Positions 36,563 through 45,280 of a stretch of DNA of 64,000 nt are shown here, piece after piece; positions within the stretch are counted from its first letter, which is position 1; each line of letters starts with the position of its first letter. A model generated the notes under the pieces. That model was not told the origin of the DNA, made no database searches, and saw nothing but the letters and a program-made list of their open reading frames with translations. The stretch lies in assembly GCF_008727875.1 (NCBI RefSeq), contig NZ_VTWS01000007.1, forward strand, positions 186,001-250,000, read 5' to 3'. Both the position numbers and the translations under genes were made by a program. Source of the DNA: Larkinella humicola (GTDB lineage Bacteria; Bacteroidota; Bacteroidia; Cytophagales; Spirosomataceae).

Positions 36563-37479
36563 AATTTCAATCCTTATTGCGAAGCGCTGCGGTATTCATT
36601 GGCCTGTCGACCCAACCCGGTCTGGCCCAGGAGCTCAATTGCCAGGTAACGGTAAATTTCAACCAGGCCCAGTCGACGCAGGTCACCGACCGTCAGGTTT
36701 TTCCCCAGCTTCAGAGTTTCATTACGGATTTTATCAACACCCGCCGGTGGACTACCGATGCGTTCAATCCGGAAGAACGCATCAACTGCAAACTGATTAT
36801 TGACATTCTGAAGGTTCCCGCTCAGAACTACTACGAGGGCCGTGCCCAGATCATTGTTACCCGACCGGTGTATGGGACTAATTATGAAACCGTTACGCTG
36901 CGCTACATCGACAATTCGTTTGATTTCCCCTACCGCCCGAACGATGCGATGTTTTTCAACGAAAATACCAATTCCAGTGAATTAACGTCTTTGCTTGCTT
37001 TTCACGCGCTCATCATGTTGGGTGTCGATTACAATACATTTAGCAAGCAGGGCGGAAAACCGTTTTTTCAACGGGCCTATAACGTGATGACCCTGGCGAA
37101 TCAACGGGCCGATGCCGGTGGGGCGTGGGCTGCCAAAGGTGACATCCGCAACCGGTACTGGCTGATCGAAAATCTGCAAAGCCAGCAGTTTATTCCCTAT
37201 CACGAAGCCTTGTATACCTACCACCGCCAGGCCTTAGATACCTTTACAACCAATCCCGCAGGGGCGCGCCAGCAGGTCTTAGGCGTTTTGTCGACCCTCC
37301 AGCAGGTCAGTCAGCAGCGGCTCAATTCCGTGGTGATCAACACATTTTTTGACGCCAAGGGCGAGGAACTTTTTAACATCATGAACGAAGGCCCGCGCGA
37401 TGAACGGCAAAAGGCCTTCACGCTTCTTTCCACCCTCGACCCGGCTAAAACAGAAGTTTACCGGAAGTTACTCAGATAA
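36559..37479 (+). CDS. DUF4835 protein, PorD-like
   Basis: 306 aa with a signal peptide (about 1-24, ending GLAQ) and a mature start ELNCQVTVNFNQAQSTQVTD typical of DUF4835, which some annotations call T9SS protein PorD (I recall this name but cannot check it here). FINTRRWTTDAFNPEERINCKLIIDI and FDFPYRPNDAMFF are family blocks. It is expected in the periplasm or outer membrane. The 4-nt overlap with coaBC and the recN gene downstream form a conserved Bacteroidota gene order. Confidence 0.82.
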   Translation: MKFQSLLRSAAVFIGLSTQPGLAQELNCQVTVNFNQAQSTQVTDRQVFPQLQSFITDFINTRRWTTDAFNPEERINCKLIIDILKVPAQNYYEGRAQIIVTRPVYGTNYETVTLRYIDNSFDFPYRPNDAMFFNENTNSSELTSLLAFHALIMLGVDYNTFSKQGGKPFFQRAYNVMTLANQRADAGGAWAAKGDIRNRYWLIENLQSQQFIPYHEALYTYHRQALDTFTTNPAGARQQVLGVLSTLQQVSQQRLNSVVINTFFDAKGEELFNIMNEGPRDERQKAFTLLSTLDPAKTEVYRKLLR

Positions 37480-37482
37480 TTC

Positions 37483-37725
37483 ATGGGTAAACGTTTAATT
37501 CGCATTCGGGCTATGGAGCTTCTCAACCAGTGGACATCCGCATCGGCCGCCAGACTCGTAAATGCTGAAGTCAATGTGGTTTTCCTTGACGGACGGACCT
37601 TGCACGGTCGGCTGGTCGGCATTCAGGGTTCAGAATTATCGATTCGTGATAACATTGGTCACAATCATACGGTTCTGATCCAAACCGTTGACGAAGTCAT
37701 CCTGGATGAAAAAGCTCCTTTTTAG
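37483..37725 (+). CDS. Small Sm-like-fold hypothetical protein
   Basis: 80 aa, 3 nt after porD and 9 nt before recN, so surely in the operon. A second start at 37513 (MELLNQWTSAS) is possible. After a short helix come five predicted strands: AEVNVVFLDG, TLHGRLVGIQG, ELSIRDNIG, HNHTVLIQ, VDEVILDE. The order helix-plus-strands with DGR...GRLVGI recalls Sm/Hfq-like small barrels, though the diagnostic Hfq motifs are not evident. Function is unknown; nucleic-acid binding is a guess from the fold. Confidence 0.7.
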   Translation: MGKRLIRIRAMELLNQWTSASAARLVNAEVNVVFLDGRTLHGRLVGIQGSELSIRDNIGHNHTVLIQTVDEVILDEKAPF

Positions 37726-37734
37726 AATTTTGCC

Positions 37735-39399
37735 ATGCTTTCGCATTTACTGATCAAGAATTACGCCCTGATTGAACATCTGGAAATGGATCCCGATACT
37801 GCCCTGAACACCATTACGGGTGAAACGGGGGCGGGGAAATCCATCATGCTGGGTGCCATTGGTTTACTGATGGGCAATCGGGCCGATACCAAAGCACTCT
37901 ACAATCCGGACGAAAAATGCGTGATCGAGGGTTTTTTCAAGGTATCAGGCTACCTCATCGAGAATTTATTCGAAGAGGCTGACCTCGATTACGACTCAAC
38001 CTGCATGGTTCGGCGGGAGATCAGCCCCAGTGGAAAGTCCCGCGCTTTCGTGAACGACACACCGGTGACCCTCGATATTCTCCGGCGGGTGACGAGCCAT
38101 TTAATGGACATTCATTCGCAGCATGACTCCGTTTTGCTGGGGTCCAATGAATACCAACTGGAAATTGTCGATACCTACGCCCAAAACGACGCCCTGTTGC
38201 GTCAATACCGCACCGATTACCGCACGTACCGACTCAAACAGGAAGCCTACGAACAACTGTTGACTGAAACAGCAACGATGAAAAAGGAGTTCGATTACAA
38301 TAGTTTCCTGTATGAAGAACTTCACAAACTGGAGTTGCAAACCGACGAACAGGAATTGCTGGAACAGGAACTCACGATTCTGGAAAACGCCGAAGACATC
38401 AAAGAGCGGCTTCAGCTCTCGTCGGATTACCTCGACAATGCGGAGCAATCGGTGGTGGTGTACCTCAAAAATGTGGTCAATAACCTGAACTACGTTACCC
38501 GTCTGACGGATCGGTTCAGCCAGCTCAGGGATCGGGCTCAAAGCGCACTGATCGAGCTGCGTGACCTGGCCAATGAAATTAACACTGAAGAAGATAACAT
38601 TGAGACCAGTGATGCGCGGGTCGAGGTCATTCGGGAACGGCTGAATCTGATTTATCAGTTGCAAACCAAACACGCCGTAAAAACCATCGCCGAACTGCTG
38701 GATATTCAGGCGGATCTGGAGAAGAAAGTAAGTAAAATCCTGAATTCCGACGCCGAACTGGCTTTGGCCAAAGCCGAGAATGAAGCCGCTTTTCAACAAC
38801 TCATGACAAGCGCCGATGCCCTTTCTGCTTCACGCCGGGAAGCGAGTCCGGAAATTGAGGAGCGGGTGGGCAGTTTGCTGGCCGATCTGGGCATGCCCAA
38901 TGCTTCGTTAAAGATCAACATGGAAACCGGCAAGCCGACCTATACGGGCGTCGATACGGTTTCTTTCCTGTTCAGTGCCAACAAAGGCATTAAGAACCAG
39001 CAATTGAAAAATGTCGCTTCAGGGGGTGAGTTTTCCCGGTTAATGATGGCGATCAAGTACATTCTGGCCAGCAAACGTTCGCTGCCGACGATTATCTTTG
39101 ACGAAATTGATACGGGCGTCTCCGGCGAAATCGCGATCAAGATGGGAAACATGATGCGTGACATGGCGCACAGCCACCAGATCATCGCCATTACGCACCT
39201 GCACCAGATTGCTGCGCAGGGAAAAGCCCATTATTTTGTGTACAAAGACAATTCAGGAAACCGCACCGTGAGCCGGGTGAAAAAACTCACTTTTAACGAA
39301 CGGGTTCAGGAAATCGCCCAGATGATCGGCGGGAATAACCCCTCCGCCAGTGTTCTGAAAAATGCGAAAGAATTGCTGTCGCAGAAAGCGTCGTCCTGA
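37735..39399 (+). CDS. recN: DNA repair protein RecN
   Basis: 554 aa, SMC-like ATPase. The N-terminal Walker A is TGETGAGKSIMLGAIGLLMG, then MDIHSQHDSVLLG. Two long coiled-coil arms (about 155-365) follow. The C-terminal half has the signature NVASGGEFSRLMMAIKYIL and Walker B TIIFDEIDTGVSG, and the switch His in IAITHLHQIAAQG. RecN binds broken DNA ends and holds sister chromosomes during double-strand-break repair. It is the sixth gene of the bamD-coaBC cluster, with a lipoprotein gene 37 nt downstream. Confidence 0.96.
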   Translation: MLSHLLIKNYALIEHLEMDPDTALNTITGETGAGKSIMLGAIGLLMGNRADTKALYNPDEKCVIEGFFKVSGYLIENLFEEADLDYDSTCMVRREISPSGKSRAFVNDTPVTLDILRRVTSHLMDIHSQHDSVLLGSNEYQLEIVDTYAQNDALLRQYRTDYRTYRLKQEAYEQLLTETATMKKEFDYNSFLYEELHKLELQTDEQELLEQELTILENAEDIKERLQLSSDYLDNAEQSVVVYLKNVVNNLNYVTRLTDRFSQLRDRAQSALIELRDLANEINTEEDNIETSDARVEVIRERLNLIYQLQTKHAVKTIAELLDIQADLEKKVSKILNSDAELALAKAENEAAFQQLMTSADALSASRREASPEIEERVGSLLADLGMPNASLKINMETGKPTYTGVDTVSFLFSANKGIKNQQLKNVASGGEFSRLMMAIKYILASKRSLPTIIFDEIDTGVSGEIAIKMGNMMRDMAHSHQIIAITHLHQIAAQGKAHYFVYKDNSGNRTVSRVKKLTFNERVQEIAQMIGGNNPSASVLKNAKELLSQKASS

Positions 39400-39436
39400 A
39401 TAAAAACCTACTGCTTGAACTTCCTCCATCAATACC

Positions 39437-39859
39437 ATGAAAAAATTACTGATTTGCCTTGTTACACTGGCGGGTTGCCAGTCATCCGGTGACAAAAAAA
39501 GCATTGAACAGATTCAGGATCAGGTTATGGTCGTACATGACGAGATCATGCCCCGCACCGGTGAGCTGATGGATCTTAAGGAAAAGATAAGTCACCAGAT
39601 TGATAGTTTGTCCAAAATTACGCCGGTTTCAGCCGGCATCCAGGCCCGTCAGGAAGAAGGCCTAAAAATCAATAAAAGCCTGACCGAAACCGACAGCCTG
39701 ATGTATGCCTGGATGAACCATTACAACGCCGATTCGGTCAAAGGTCTAGACGAAACGCAGGCGAAGGCATATCTGGATCAGGAATTGAAGAAAATCAGTG
39801 AGGTGAAAGCGAAAATAAATGGCGGAATTACGCAGGCGAAAGAATTCCTGCGTAACTAA
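39437..39859 (+). CDS. Helical lipoprotein of unknown function
   Basis: 140 aa. The signal MKKLLICLVTLAGC ends with a lipobox Cys at 14. The mature part is all-helical: IEQIQDQVMVVHDEIMPRTGEL, DLKEKISHQIDSLS and DQELKKISEVKAKINGGI. Similar proteins in Bacteroidota are sometimes labelled viral A-type inclusion protein, which says nothing about function. It follows recN on the same strand and precedes the SCO gene by about 70 nt. Confidence 0.78.
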   Translation: MKKLLICLVTLAGCQSSGDKKSIEQIQDQVMVVHDEIMPRTGELMDLKEKISHQIDSLSKITPVSAGIQARQEEGLKINKSLTETDSLMYAWMNHYNADSVKGLDETQAKAYLDQELKKISEVKAKINGGITQAKEFLRN

Positions 39860-39930
39860 TTCCGAACGTGGGCTGTTGAACCAGTAGGCGGTTTCGCGAT
39901 CCCGGTTTTCCAATTAAACTAATTTTCAGA

Positions 39931-40578
39931 ATGTATTCAGTGCTAAAAAGCAGTATTTCGCTGGCCGTCTTCCTTTTTTTAGCGGCTTGCTCATCAACAG
40001 AAAACCGGTTACCCATCATGGGCGAACGGGATGTCATCACGAAAGAAGTCGACGGTAAAACCGTTACGGATACGGCCTATTATCAGATTCCGGGTTTTCG
40101 GTTTACCAACCAGGACAGCCTGCCGGTAACGGACAAAACCTTTGATGGAAAGATCTACGTGGCCGATTTCTTTTTCATCACCTGCCCGACCATTTGTCCA
40201 AAGATGAAAACCCAGATGAAGCGGGTTTACGACCAATTCAAGAACAATCCGGACGTGATGTTGCTGTCGTATACCATCGATCCGAAACACGACACACCGG
40301 CGGTGCTGAAAGAGTTTGCGACCAGTCTGGGAATTACCGGCTCGCAATGGCAATTTGCCACCGGCCCGAAAGAAGAGATTTTTAAAACCGGCAAGAGTTA
40401 CATGGTGGTGGCTCAGGAAGACGCCGGAGCGCCGGGCGGTCTTCTCCACAGCGGTCATTTCGTATTGGTAGACAAAGAAAAGCACGTTCGGGGCATGTAT
40501 GACGGCACCACGGAAGAAGGCGCGGACAAACTGATGGCTGACATGGACCGGTTACTCGCCGAATATAAAACGAAATGA
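39931..40578 (+). CDS. SCO1/SenC-family copper protein
   Basis: 215 aa lipoprotein (Cys near 20 in FLFLAACSS). A thioredoxin-like fold with copper ligands: two Cys in CPTICPK and the His in LLHSGHFVLVD. SCO proteins deliver copper to the CuA site of cytochrome oxidase or act as thiol reductases. It overlaps the following cytochrome c gene by ATGA, supporting a role in respiratory copper or haem handling in the periplasm. Confidence 0.95.
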   Translation: MYSVLKSSISLAVFLFLAACSSTENRLPIMGERDVITKEVDGKTVTDTAYYQIPGFRFTNQDSLPVTDKTFDGKIYVADFFFITCPTICPKMKTQMKRVYDQFKNNPDVMLLSYTIDPKHDTPAVLKEFATSLGITGSQWQFATGPKEEIFKTGKSYMVVAQEDAGAPGGLLHSGHFVLVDKEKHVRGMYDGTTEEGADKLMADMDRLLAEYKTK

Positions 40579-41003
40579 GAAGACGAACGCTGGGATGGCT
40601 GCTCGTACCGTTTCTCCTCCAAACCGCTTGCCAGAGCCAGGAGGAGTTAAAGCAGGAAAAATATTTTGTGGAGGGCTACCAGCTTTATACCGAACATTGT
40701 GCCAATTGCCACCAAACCGACGGCAAGGGTCTTGAGGCACTGTATCCGCCCATCAACGGGTCTGATTACCTGAAAAACAAAGAAAAAGTCATCTGCCTGA
40801 TTCGGTACGGCCAAAACGAACCCATTGTGGTGAATGGCCGGCGATTCAACCGGCCAATGCCCTCCAATCCGCAATTAACCGACATTGATGTGGCGGAAAT
40901 CACGACTTATATTTACAACAAGTGGGGCGGAGAAACCGTGATTACGGATGTGAAAGAAGCCAGCAAAGTGCTGGATACGTGTCGGGTGCAACGTCAACGC
41001 TAA
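40575..41003 (+). CDS. Class I cytochrome c lipoprotein
   Basis: 142 aa. The lipoprotein signal has Cys near 19 (LLQTACQS). CANCHQTDGKGLEALYPPINGSDYL provides the haem-binding CxxCH; the Met ligand is in RFNRPMPS. It is a small electron carrier in the periplasm. It starts within the SCO stop codon, so the two proteins are made together. It ends 15 nt from the convergent lptC gene, with no clear terminator. Confidence 0.95.
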   Translation: MRRRTLGWLLVPFLLQTACQSQEELKQEKYFVEGYQLYTEHCANCHQTDGKGLEALYPPINGSDYLKNKEKVICLIRYGQNEPIVVNGRRFNRPMPSNPQLTDIDVAEITTYIYNKWGGETVITDVKEASKVLDTCRVQRQR

Positions 41004-41018
41004 GCGGGCAATTCAGCG

Positions 41019-41573
41019 TTAATTTCCGCTACCCGACATCCGGAAGATCCCCGACGTTTTTCGAATAAAGTAGTGCGAGAACGTTTGATCCGTGTCTAAT
41101 CCCACTCCTTCCAGTCGTTCATTCGAGTTTTTACTCAGAATTTTGACCTTTTTTTCGGTATACACCTTCTTGGTGGTCGGGTTCCAGTTGAGTTCCGGCG
41201 TGTAGAGTTCCTGATTTTTTTTCTTGTTGACCACCACCACGTTCCCCATAACGCGGTAATAATTCTGGGCTTGCACGTAGCGGCCCGAATCCGCCCGCAA
41301 GGTGGTCTCGACCTGTTGGTCAGGGCCGTAGAACTCGATGTTGACGGTTTTGGGATAAACGCGGTCGTTGGATTGGTACTTGTACTGCAAGGGCGTTTTC
41401 ATCTTGACCTTCAACAACCCCATCTCGCTGTACAGAATCTGAACGTCGTTGATTTCTTCCAGCGGGCCGGTATACGGTTTTGATTTTTTCGCAGCCGGTT
41501 CTTCCGTACAATTCATCAAAGCACTCCCAAACAGGCCCAAAAAGATGGCCCGAAAAATATACTTACTCATCAT
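41019..41573 (-). CDS. lptC: LPS export protein LptC (lipoprotein form)
   Basis: 184 aa with a membrane segment and a lipobox-like Cys near 22 (FGSALMNCTEEP). The mature part is a single beta-jellyroll: VQILYSEMGLLKVKMKTPLQYKY, NIEFYGPDQQVETTLRADSGRYVQAQNYYRVMGNVVVVNK, ELNWNPTTKKVYTEKKVKI, LEGVGLDTDQTFSHY, the LptC pattern. It passes LPS from the ABC transporter to LptA in the periplasm. It is the last gene of the coaX-OMP-lptC group. Confidence 0.9.
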   Translation of the reverse strand: MMSKYIFRAIFLGLFGSALMNCTEEPAAKKSKPYTGPLEEINDVQILYSEMGLLKVKMKTPLQYKYQSNDRVYPKTVNIEFYGPDQQVETTLRADSGRYVQAQNYYRVMGNVVVVNKKKNQELYTPELNWNPTTKKVYTEKKVKILSKNSNERLEGVGLDTDQTFSHYFIRKTSGIFRMSGSGN

Positions 41574-41674
41574 GGTTTTCAGTGTGCATCATTCCAATCC
41601 TTAGAACGAAAGTCTGAGCGCCCTGGTTCGCAGCTTTGACTGAACGGCAACGGCTTCGTTGGGACTTTCATCGG

Positions 41675-42961
41675 TTAATCAACCTTCTGACGCACAAACC
41701 AGGGCTGATTGAGCGACAGACCCAGGCCAATTTTGAAATACCGCTCCTGAATCTGACCGTTCGTAACCGTCCCCCGCTGACCACCGATCAACGAGATCGA
41801 AACTGAGTTTACATATTGACCCACGGGCAGGGAAACGCCTAAACTGACGTTCACATCGTTGGGTTGTTTCCCTCCTATCGAATACGGCAGCTTGGAATAA
41901 TTGAACCCTAACCGGTACGGAATGAGATCCAGATAGCGCGTCGACCGGGTTTTCGGCGTGTATTCCAGCCCGGCACCGATCGAATAACTGTCTTTCAAAC
42001 TCCCCGAATTGCCCTCCAGATCCGAAAATTTTGACCAGGGCTGGTACCCAAATTCAACCCCAACGGCTAATTTCTGCGATTTTTCTAACACGATCCCCCC
42101 TCTAAATTGAGTAGGCAGCGTAACCGAACCGCCATTCCGGGTGCTAACCGTATCCGGATTCGAAATCTGCGTCCCACTGGCGTCGATTTGCTGGTACGTA
42201 TCGATCGACTTCCCGCTCAGTTTTGTCATCGGATCAATGGTCGCACCGACATTCAGGAACCAGTCGTTTTTCAGCTTTGGTCGCCAGGCAGCTCCAAACC
42301 GCCATACCACATCGCTGTAACTCGTTTGTGTTGAACGTTTTACAGTAATGTCATCTCCCCCAATCAGCAAGCGGGAGTCGGAATCTTTGGTGGTGTTTCC
42401 AAAGAGAAAAGCCGCTTCAAAGCCGAAGAAGAGGCTCTTGGTCAGGCTAAAACCGTTGGTAAATGTTGCCTTGTTGAGCCCACCCCGTCCCCGGTAAATG
42501 TATTCGGATTCGTAGATGGTGCCCGGCACTTTCTGGTATTGTGTGGTTTGGTAGTCCACATAGCTGTAGGGCCGCAAGCCGATTCCCGTCGACCAATACC
42601 GGGTGACGGGAAACGTAAACGTCAGGTAGCTGAGGTTGGCCCCAAAATCCTGCTGTTTTTGTCCACGACTATCAGAAAGTCCTTTGCTTTGCCCCAGTAA
42701 ACCCACTTCAAACAAGGTGTAACGGTTCCGAACCAGCAAAGCCGGGTTGACACTATTCAGAAAAAAACTGTTGGCGTATGCGGTTCCCATGCCGCCCATG
42801 CCCAGGTTGGTGACGTTGCTGTTGCCGTAGATTTCACCAATACCCAGCGAAGAATAAGGAGAATTGCCTAAACCTTGTGCCTGAGCGGTCAATTGAGCCG
42901 TTCCAAACAGGAGAAGGCCGGTAAATAAGACGGAATACCATCCGTTACGAGAGGTCGACAT
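41675..42961 (-). CDS. Outer-membrane beta-barrel protein (FadL/OmpP1-like)
   Basis: 428 aa. The signal peptide (about 1-28) ends LTAQAQG. NSPYSSLGIGEIYGNSNVTNLGMGGMGTAYANSFFLNSVNPALL is typical of Bacteroidota barrels related to the OmpP1/FadL family; amphipathic strands such as YRLGFNYSKLPYSIGG and YFKIGLGLSLN continue to the C-terminus. It may carry hydrophobic compounds across the outer membrane; the substrate is unknown. Its start lies 17 nt inside coaX, so it is coupled to it. Confidence 0.85.
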   Translation of the reverse strand: MSTSRNGWYSVLFTGLLLFGTAQLTAQAQGLGNSPYSSLGIGEIYGNSNVTNLGMGGMGTAYANSFFLNSVNPALLVRNRYTLFEVGLLGQSKGLSDSRGQKQQDFGANLSYLTFTFPVTRYWSTGIGLRPYSYVDYQTTQYQKVPGTIYESEYIYRGRGGLNKATFTNGFSLTKSLFFGFEAAFLFGNTTKDSDSRLLIGGDDITVKRSTQTSYSDVVWRFGAAWRPKLKNDWFLNVGATIDPMTKLSGKSIDTYQQIDASGTQISNPDTVSTRNGGSVTLPTQFRGGIVLEKSQKLAVGVEFGYQPWSKFSDLEGNSGSLKDSYSIGAGLEYTPKTRSTRYLDLIPYRLGFNYSKLPYSIGGKQPNDVNVSLGVSLPVGQYVNSVSISLIGGQRGTVTNGQIQERYFKIGLGLSLNQPWFVRQKVD

Positions 42962-43676
42962 TATGTTGTAAAATACGATTCAATCCGATCAGTACCAGTT
43001 CCGGTACTGCAAAGATGGGTGGTTTCAGGCTACTTTCAAAAAACGGGGCATCTCCTCCGCAGATTAGTACCTTCACATCCGGGTGTTCCCGTCGATGTGC
43101 GTCGATAATGCCGTTCAATTCGGCGAGCAATCCATTGACCACACCGGCCTGCATGGCCTGCCGGGTATTTTTTCCCAACAGCGAGGGTCTCAACTCATCC
43201 GGCTCGACCATAGGCAACCTTTCTGTAAACGAATGCATCGCCCGGAATCGCATACGGAAGCCGGGAGAAATCATTCCGCCGTGAAAGACCGAAGCCGCAT
43301 CGACATAGTCATACGTGATGCAGGTACCCATGTCAATCACCAGACAGGCATCGTCCGGAAACCGGACTTTGGCCCCAACAGCCGACGCAATCCGGTCGGT
43401 GCCCAGCGTGTTGGGCGTATCATACCGCTTTTCCATCGGCACCGGCGTATAGCCATCGACCGCCAGCCAGAACGTTCCCGGTTTTAACGGAAGCTGGTCC
43501 CGCAACTGGTCGGCCGGGCGGTTGGTCGACGAAACGACGACCGCATCGGGCGGAGCATTCTGAATCAGGGTTTGCAGGTTCTCGACCGATAACTGCGAAT
43601 AGACTTCCATGGACTTTCCATGCTCGAAAATTCCGGCTTTGATGGCACTGTTCCCCCAGTCGATGGCGATGTTCAT
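42945..43676 (-). CDS. coaX: Type III pantothenate kinase
   Basis: 243 aa. ASKHA-fold motifs: MNIAIDWGNSAIKAGIF (phosphate 1), LGTDRIASAVGA, CLVIDMGTCITYDYVD (catalytic Asp region) and ICGGDAPFFES. The enzyme phosphorylates pantothenate using ATP and potassium, the first step of CoA synthesis; together with coaBC it covers two steps of the pathway in this window. It is first in a three-gene minus-strand group with the OMP and lptC. Confidence 0.95.
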   Translation of the reverse strand: MNIAIDWGNSAIKAGIFEHGKSMEVYSQLSVENLQTLIQNAPPDAVVVSSTNRPADQLRDQLPLKPGTFWLAVDGYTPVPMEKRYDTPNTLGTDRIASAVGAKVRFPDDACLVIDMGTCITYDYVDAASVFHGGMISPGFRMRFRAMHSFTERLPMVEPDELRPSLLGKNTRQAMQAGVVNGLLAELNGIIDAHRREHPDVKVLICGGDAPFFESSLKPPIFAVPELVLIGLNRILQHNVDLS

Positions 43677-43744
43677 TGCTGCAAAAATTGCAAATAGAGA
43701 CCAGATTCCTCACTCTTATGTGTTAAAAATGCTTAAAATGCGGC

Positions 43745-44890
43745 ATGGAATCGGTAAAAACGTGGTTTGAGCAGCAGTTGATGGGCAATTCCGTCGGCAA
43801 TCTGGTCCTGTTCGCTCTCCTTATTCTGTTGGGTTTGTGGCTGAAACGCATTCTATCGATGCTGCTGAGCCGATTTTTCTACCGGCTCGTCAAGCCCGAA
43901 TCCAATGCCATTCCGATCAGCGATTTTCTTCGGTTGATGCGCCAACCGATTGAATTCCTCATTCTGCTGATCATGCTTTTCCTGGCCTTCGATCGACTGG
44001 CCATTCCCGATCAGTGGGGATTTGTTCCCCGCACCGAGTTCGGCTACCGCCTGGTGGTGATCCGGCTGTACCAAACGACACTGATGATTACGCTGGCCTG
44101 GATTGCCATCCGGTTTGTGAAGTTCGTGGGCCTGATTTTTCAGAAACGGGCCGAACAAACGGAAACCAAGCTGGACGACCAACTGGTGCCGTTTGTGCGC
44201 GATCTGATGATTCTAACCGTTTCAGCGATTGCGTTTTTCTCGATTCTAAGTGTCGTTTTCGATGTCAATGTCATTGCGCTCGTAACCAGTCTGGGCATCG
44301 GTGGCCTGGCCATTGCGCTGGCTGCCCGCGAAACGCTCGAAAATTTATTTGCTTCCTTTGCCATTCTGCTCGATCGTCCTTTTGTTACGGGTGACACCGT
44401 GACCGCCGGAACCGGTCCCAATCAGGTTACCGGCACCGTGGAGAAAATCGGTTTCCGAAGTACCAGACTCCGTACGGACGACGGCAGCCGCATCGCCGTT
44501 CCCAACCGCCTGATGATTTCGCAATCCCTCGATAACCTGACCCAGCGGAGCCAGCGCCGGGCTAAGTTCTATCTTCGTCTTGCCCTCGATACGCCGGCCG
44601 AGACGTTGCGGGGAATCGTTGACGACACACGTCAATGGCTTGAAAACCAGCCCAAAACCAATCAATCCCCTCCCCTCATTCAATTTGACACCTTCGGTGA
44701 AAGTTCGCTCGATATTCTGATTCAGTACTACGTGGCTACCAGCGATTACCGGGAATTTAACGCCATAAAGGAAGAAGTGAACTATCAGTTGATGGCCATT
44801 GTTAAGAAACATAGCGGCCGGTTTGCATTTCCATCCAGAAACATTTATCTTCGGTCACAGGCCGGTTTCCCGCTCGAAAGTGAAAAATAA
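43745..44890 (+). CDS. MscS-type mechanosensitive channel
   Basis: 381 aa with four or five membrane helices in the first about 180 residues. The pore-lining helix and following beta domain are clear: VTSLGIGGLAIALAARETLENLFASFAILLDRPFVTGDTV, then GTVEKIGFRSTRLRTDDGSRIAVPNRLM. The C-terminal alpha-beta domain (about 275-375) is present. It opens under membrane tension to release solutes. It is divergent from coaX, with 68 nt between. Confidence 0.93.
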   Translation: MESVKTWFEQQLMGNSVGNLVLFALLILLGLWLKRILSMLLSRFFYRLVKPESNAIPISDFLRLMRQPIEFLILLIMLFLAFDRLAIPDQWGFVPRTEFGYRLVVIRLYQTTLMITLAWIAIRFVKFVGLIFQKRAEQTETKLDDQLVPFVRDLMILTVSAIAFFSILSVVFDVNVIALVTSLGIGGLAIALAARETLENLFASFAILLDRPFVTGDTVTAGTGPNQVTGTVEKIGFRSTRLRTDDGSRIAVPNRLMISQSLDNLTQRSQRRAKFYLRLALDTPAETLRGIVDDTRQWLENQPKTNQSPPLIQFDTFGESSLDILIQYYVATSDYREFNAIKEEVNYQLMAIVKKHSGRFAFPSRNIYLRSQAGFPLESEK

Positions 44891-45280
44891 TTCCTGACTA
44901 CTTTTGAATACTTTCTAAAACATTTGCATCTTTTGGTCGTTCTTGTTGACAAAGCGGGATTAAACTATTAACATTGTGGTCATATAGGTTCTGACCCGAT
45001 ATCACAGGTGTTCTGCCTTTATCCATGTAATCTGAGGCCGCAAGCCAAATCCACCTGAACAAACTGTCCCTGTTGAACCCTCCACGCACCAGCGTAGTTG
45101 TGTTATTACACTGAAACAGTTGCTGCAAGTGCATAGGTCAAGCAAATATCTGACTTGTAATCAATCGTACCATTAAAGCACTACTTTTCCTCATTTGGAT
45201 TCATTCATCCACGGCTTGCCGTAGCGACAATTATCTCACACATTATCAAGTAAAGCCCTCTTTGCTTACTCTGGCTTTTT
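44891..45280. other. Long intergenic region/leader before rho
   Basis: 390 nt without a convincing gene; a 78-codon minus-strand frame at 44898-45134 lacks protein character. Near 44919-44926 AACATTTG followed by CA resembles a -7 element, with TTCCTG about 20 nt upstream; if real, rho would have a leader of about 350 nt, which would suit autoregulation. No strong hairpin stands out. Confidence 0.4.

Noticed and set aside
44898-45134. Minus-strand 78-codon frame in the rho leader
   Set aside because: No signal, domain or membrane segment; likely chance.
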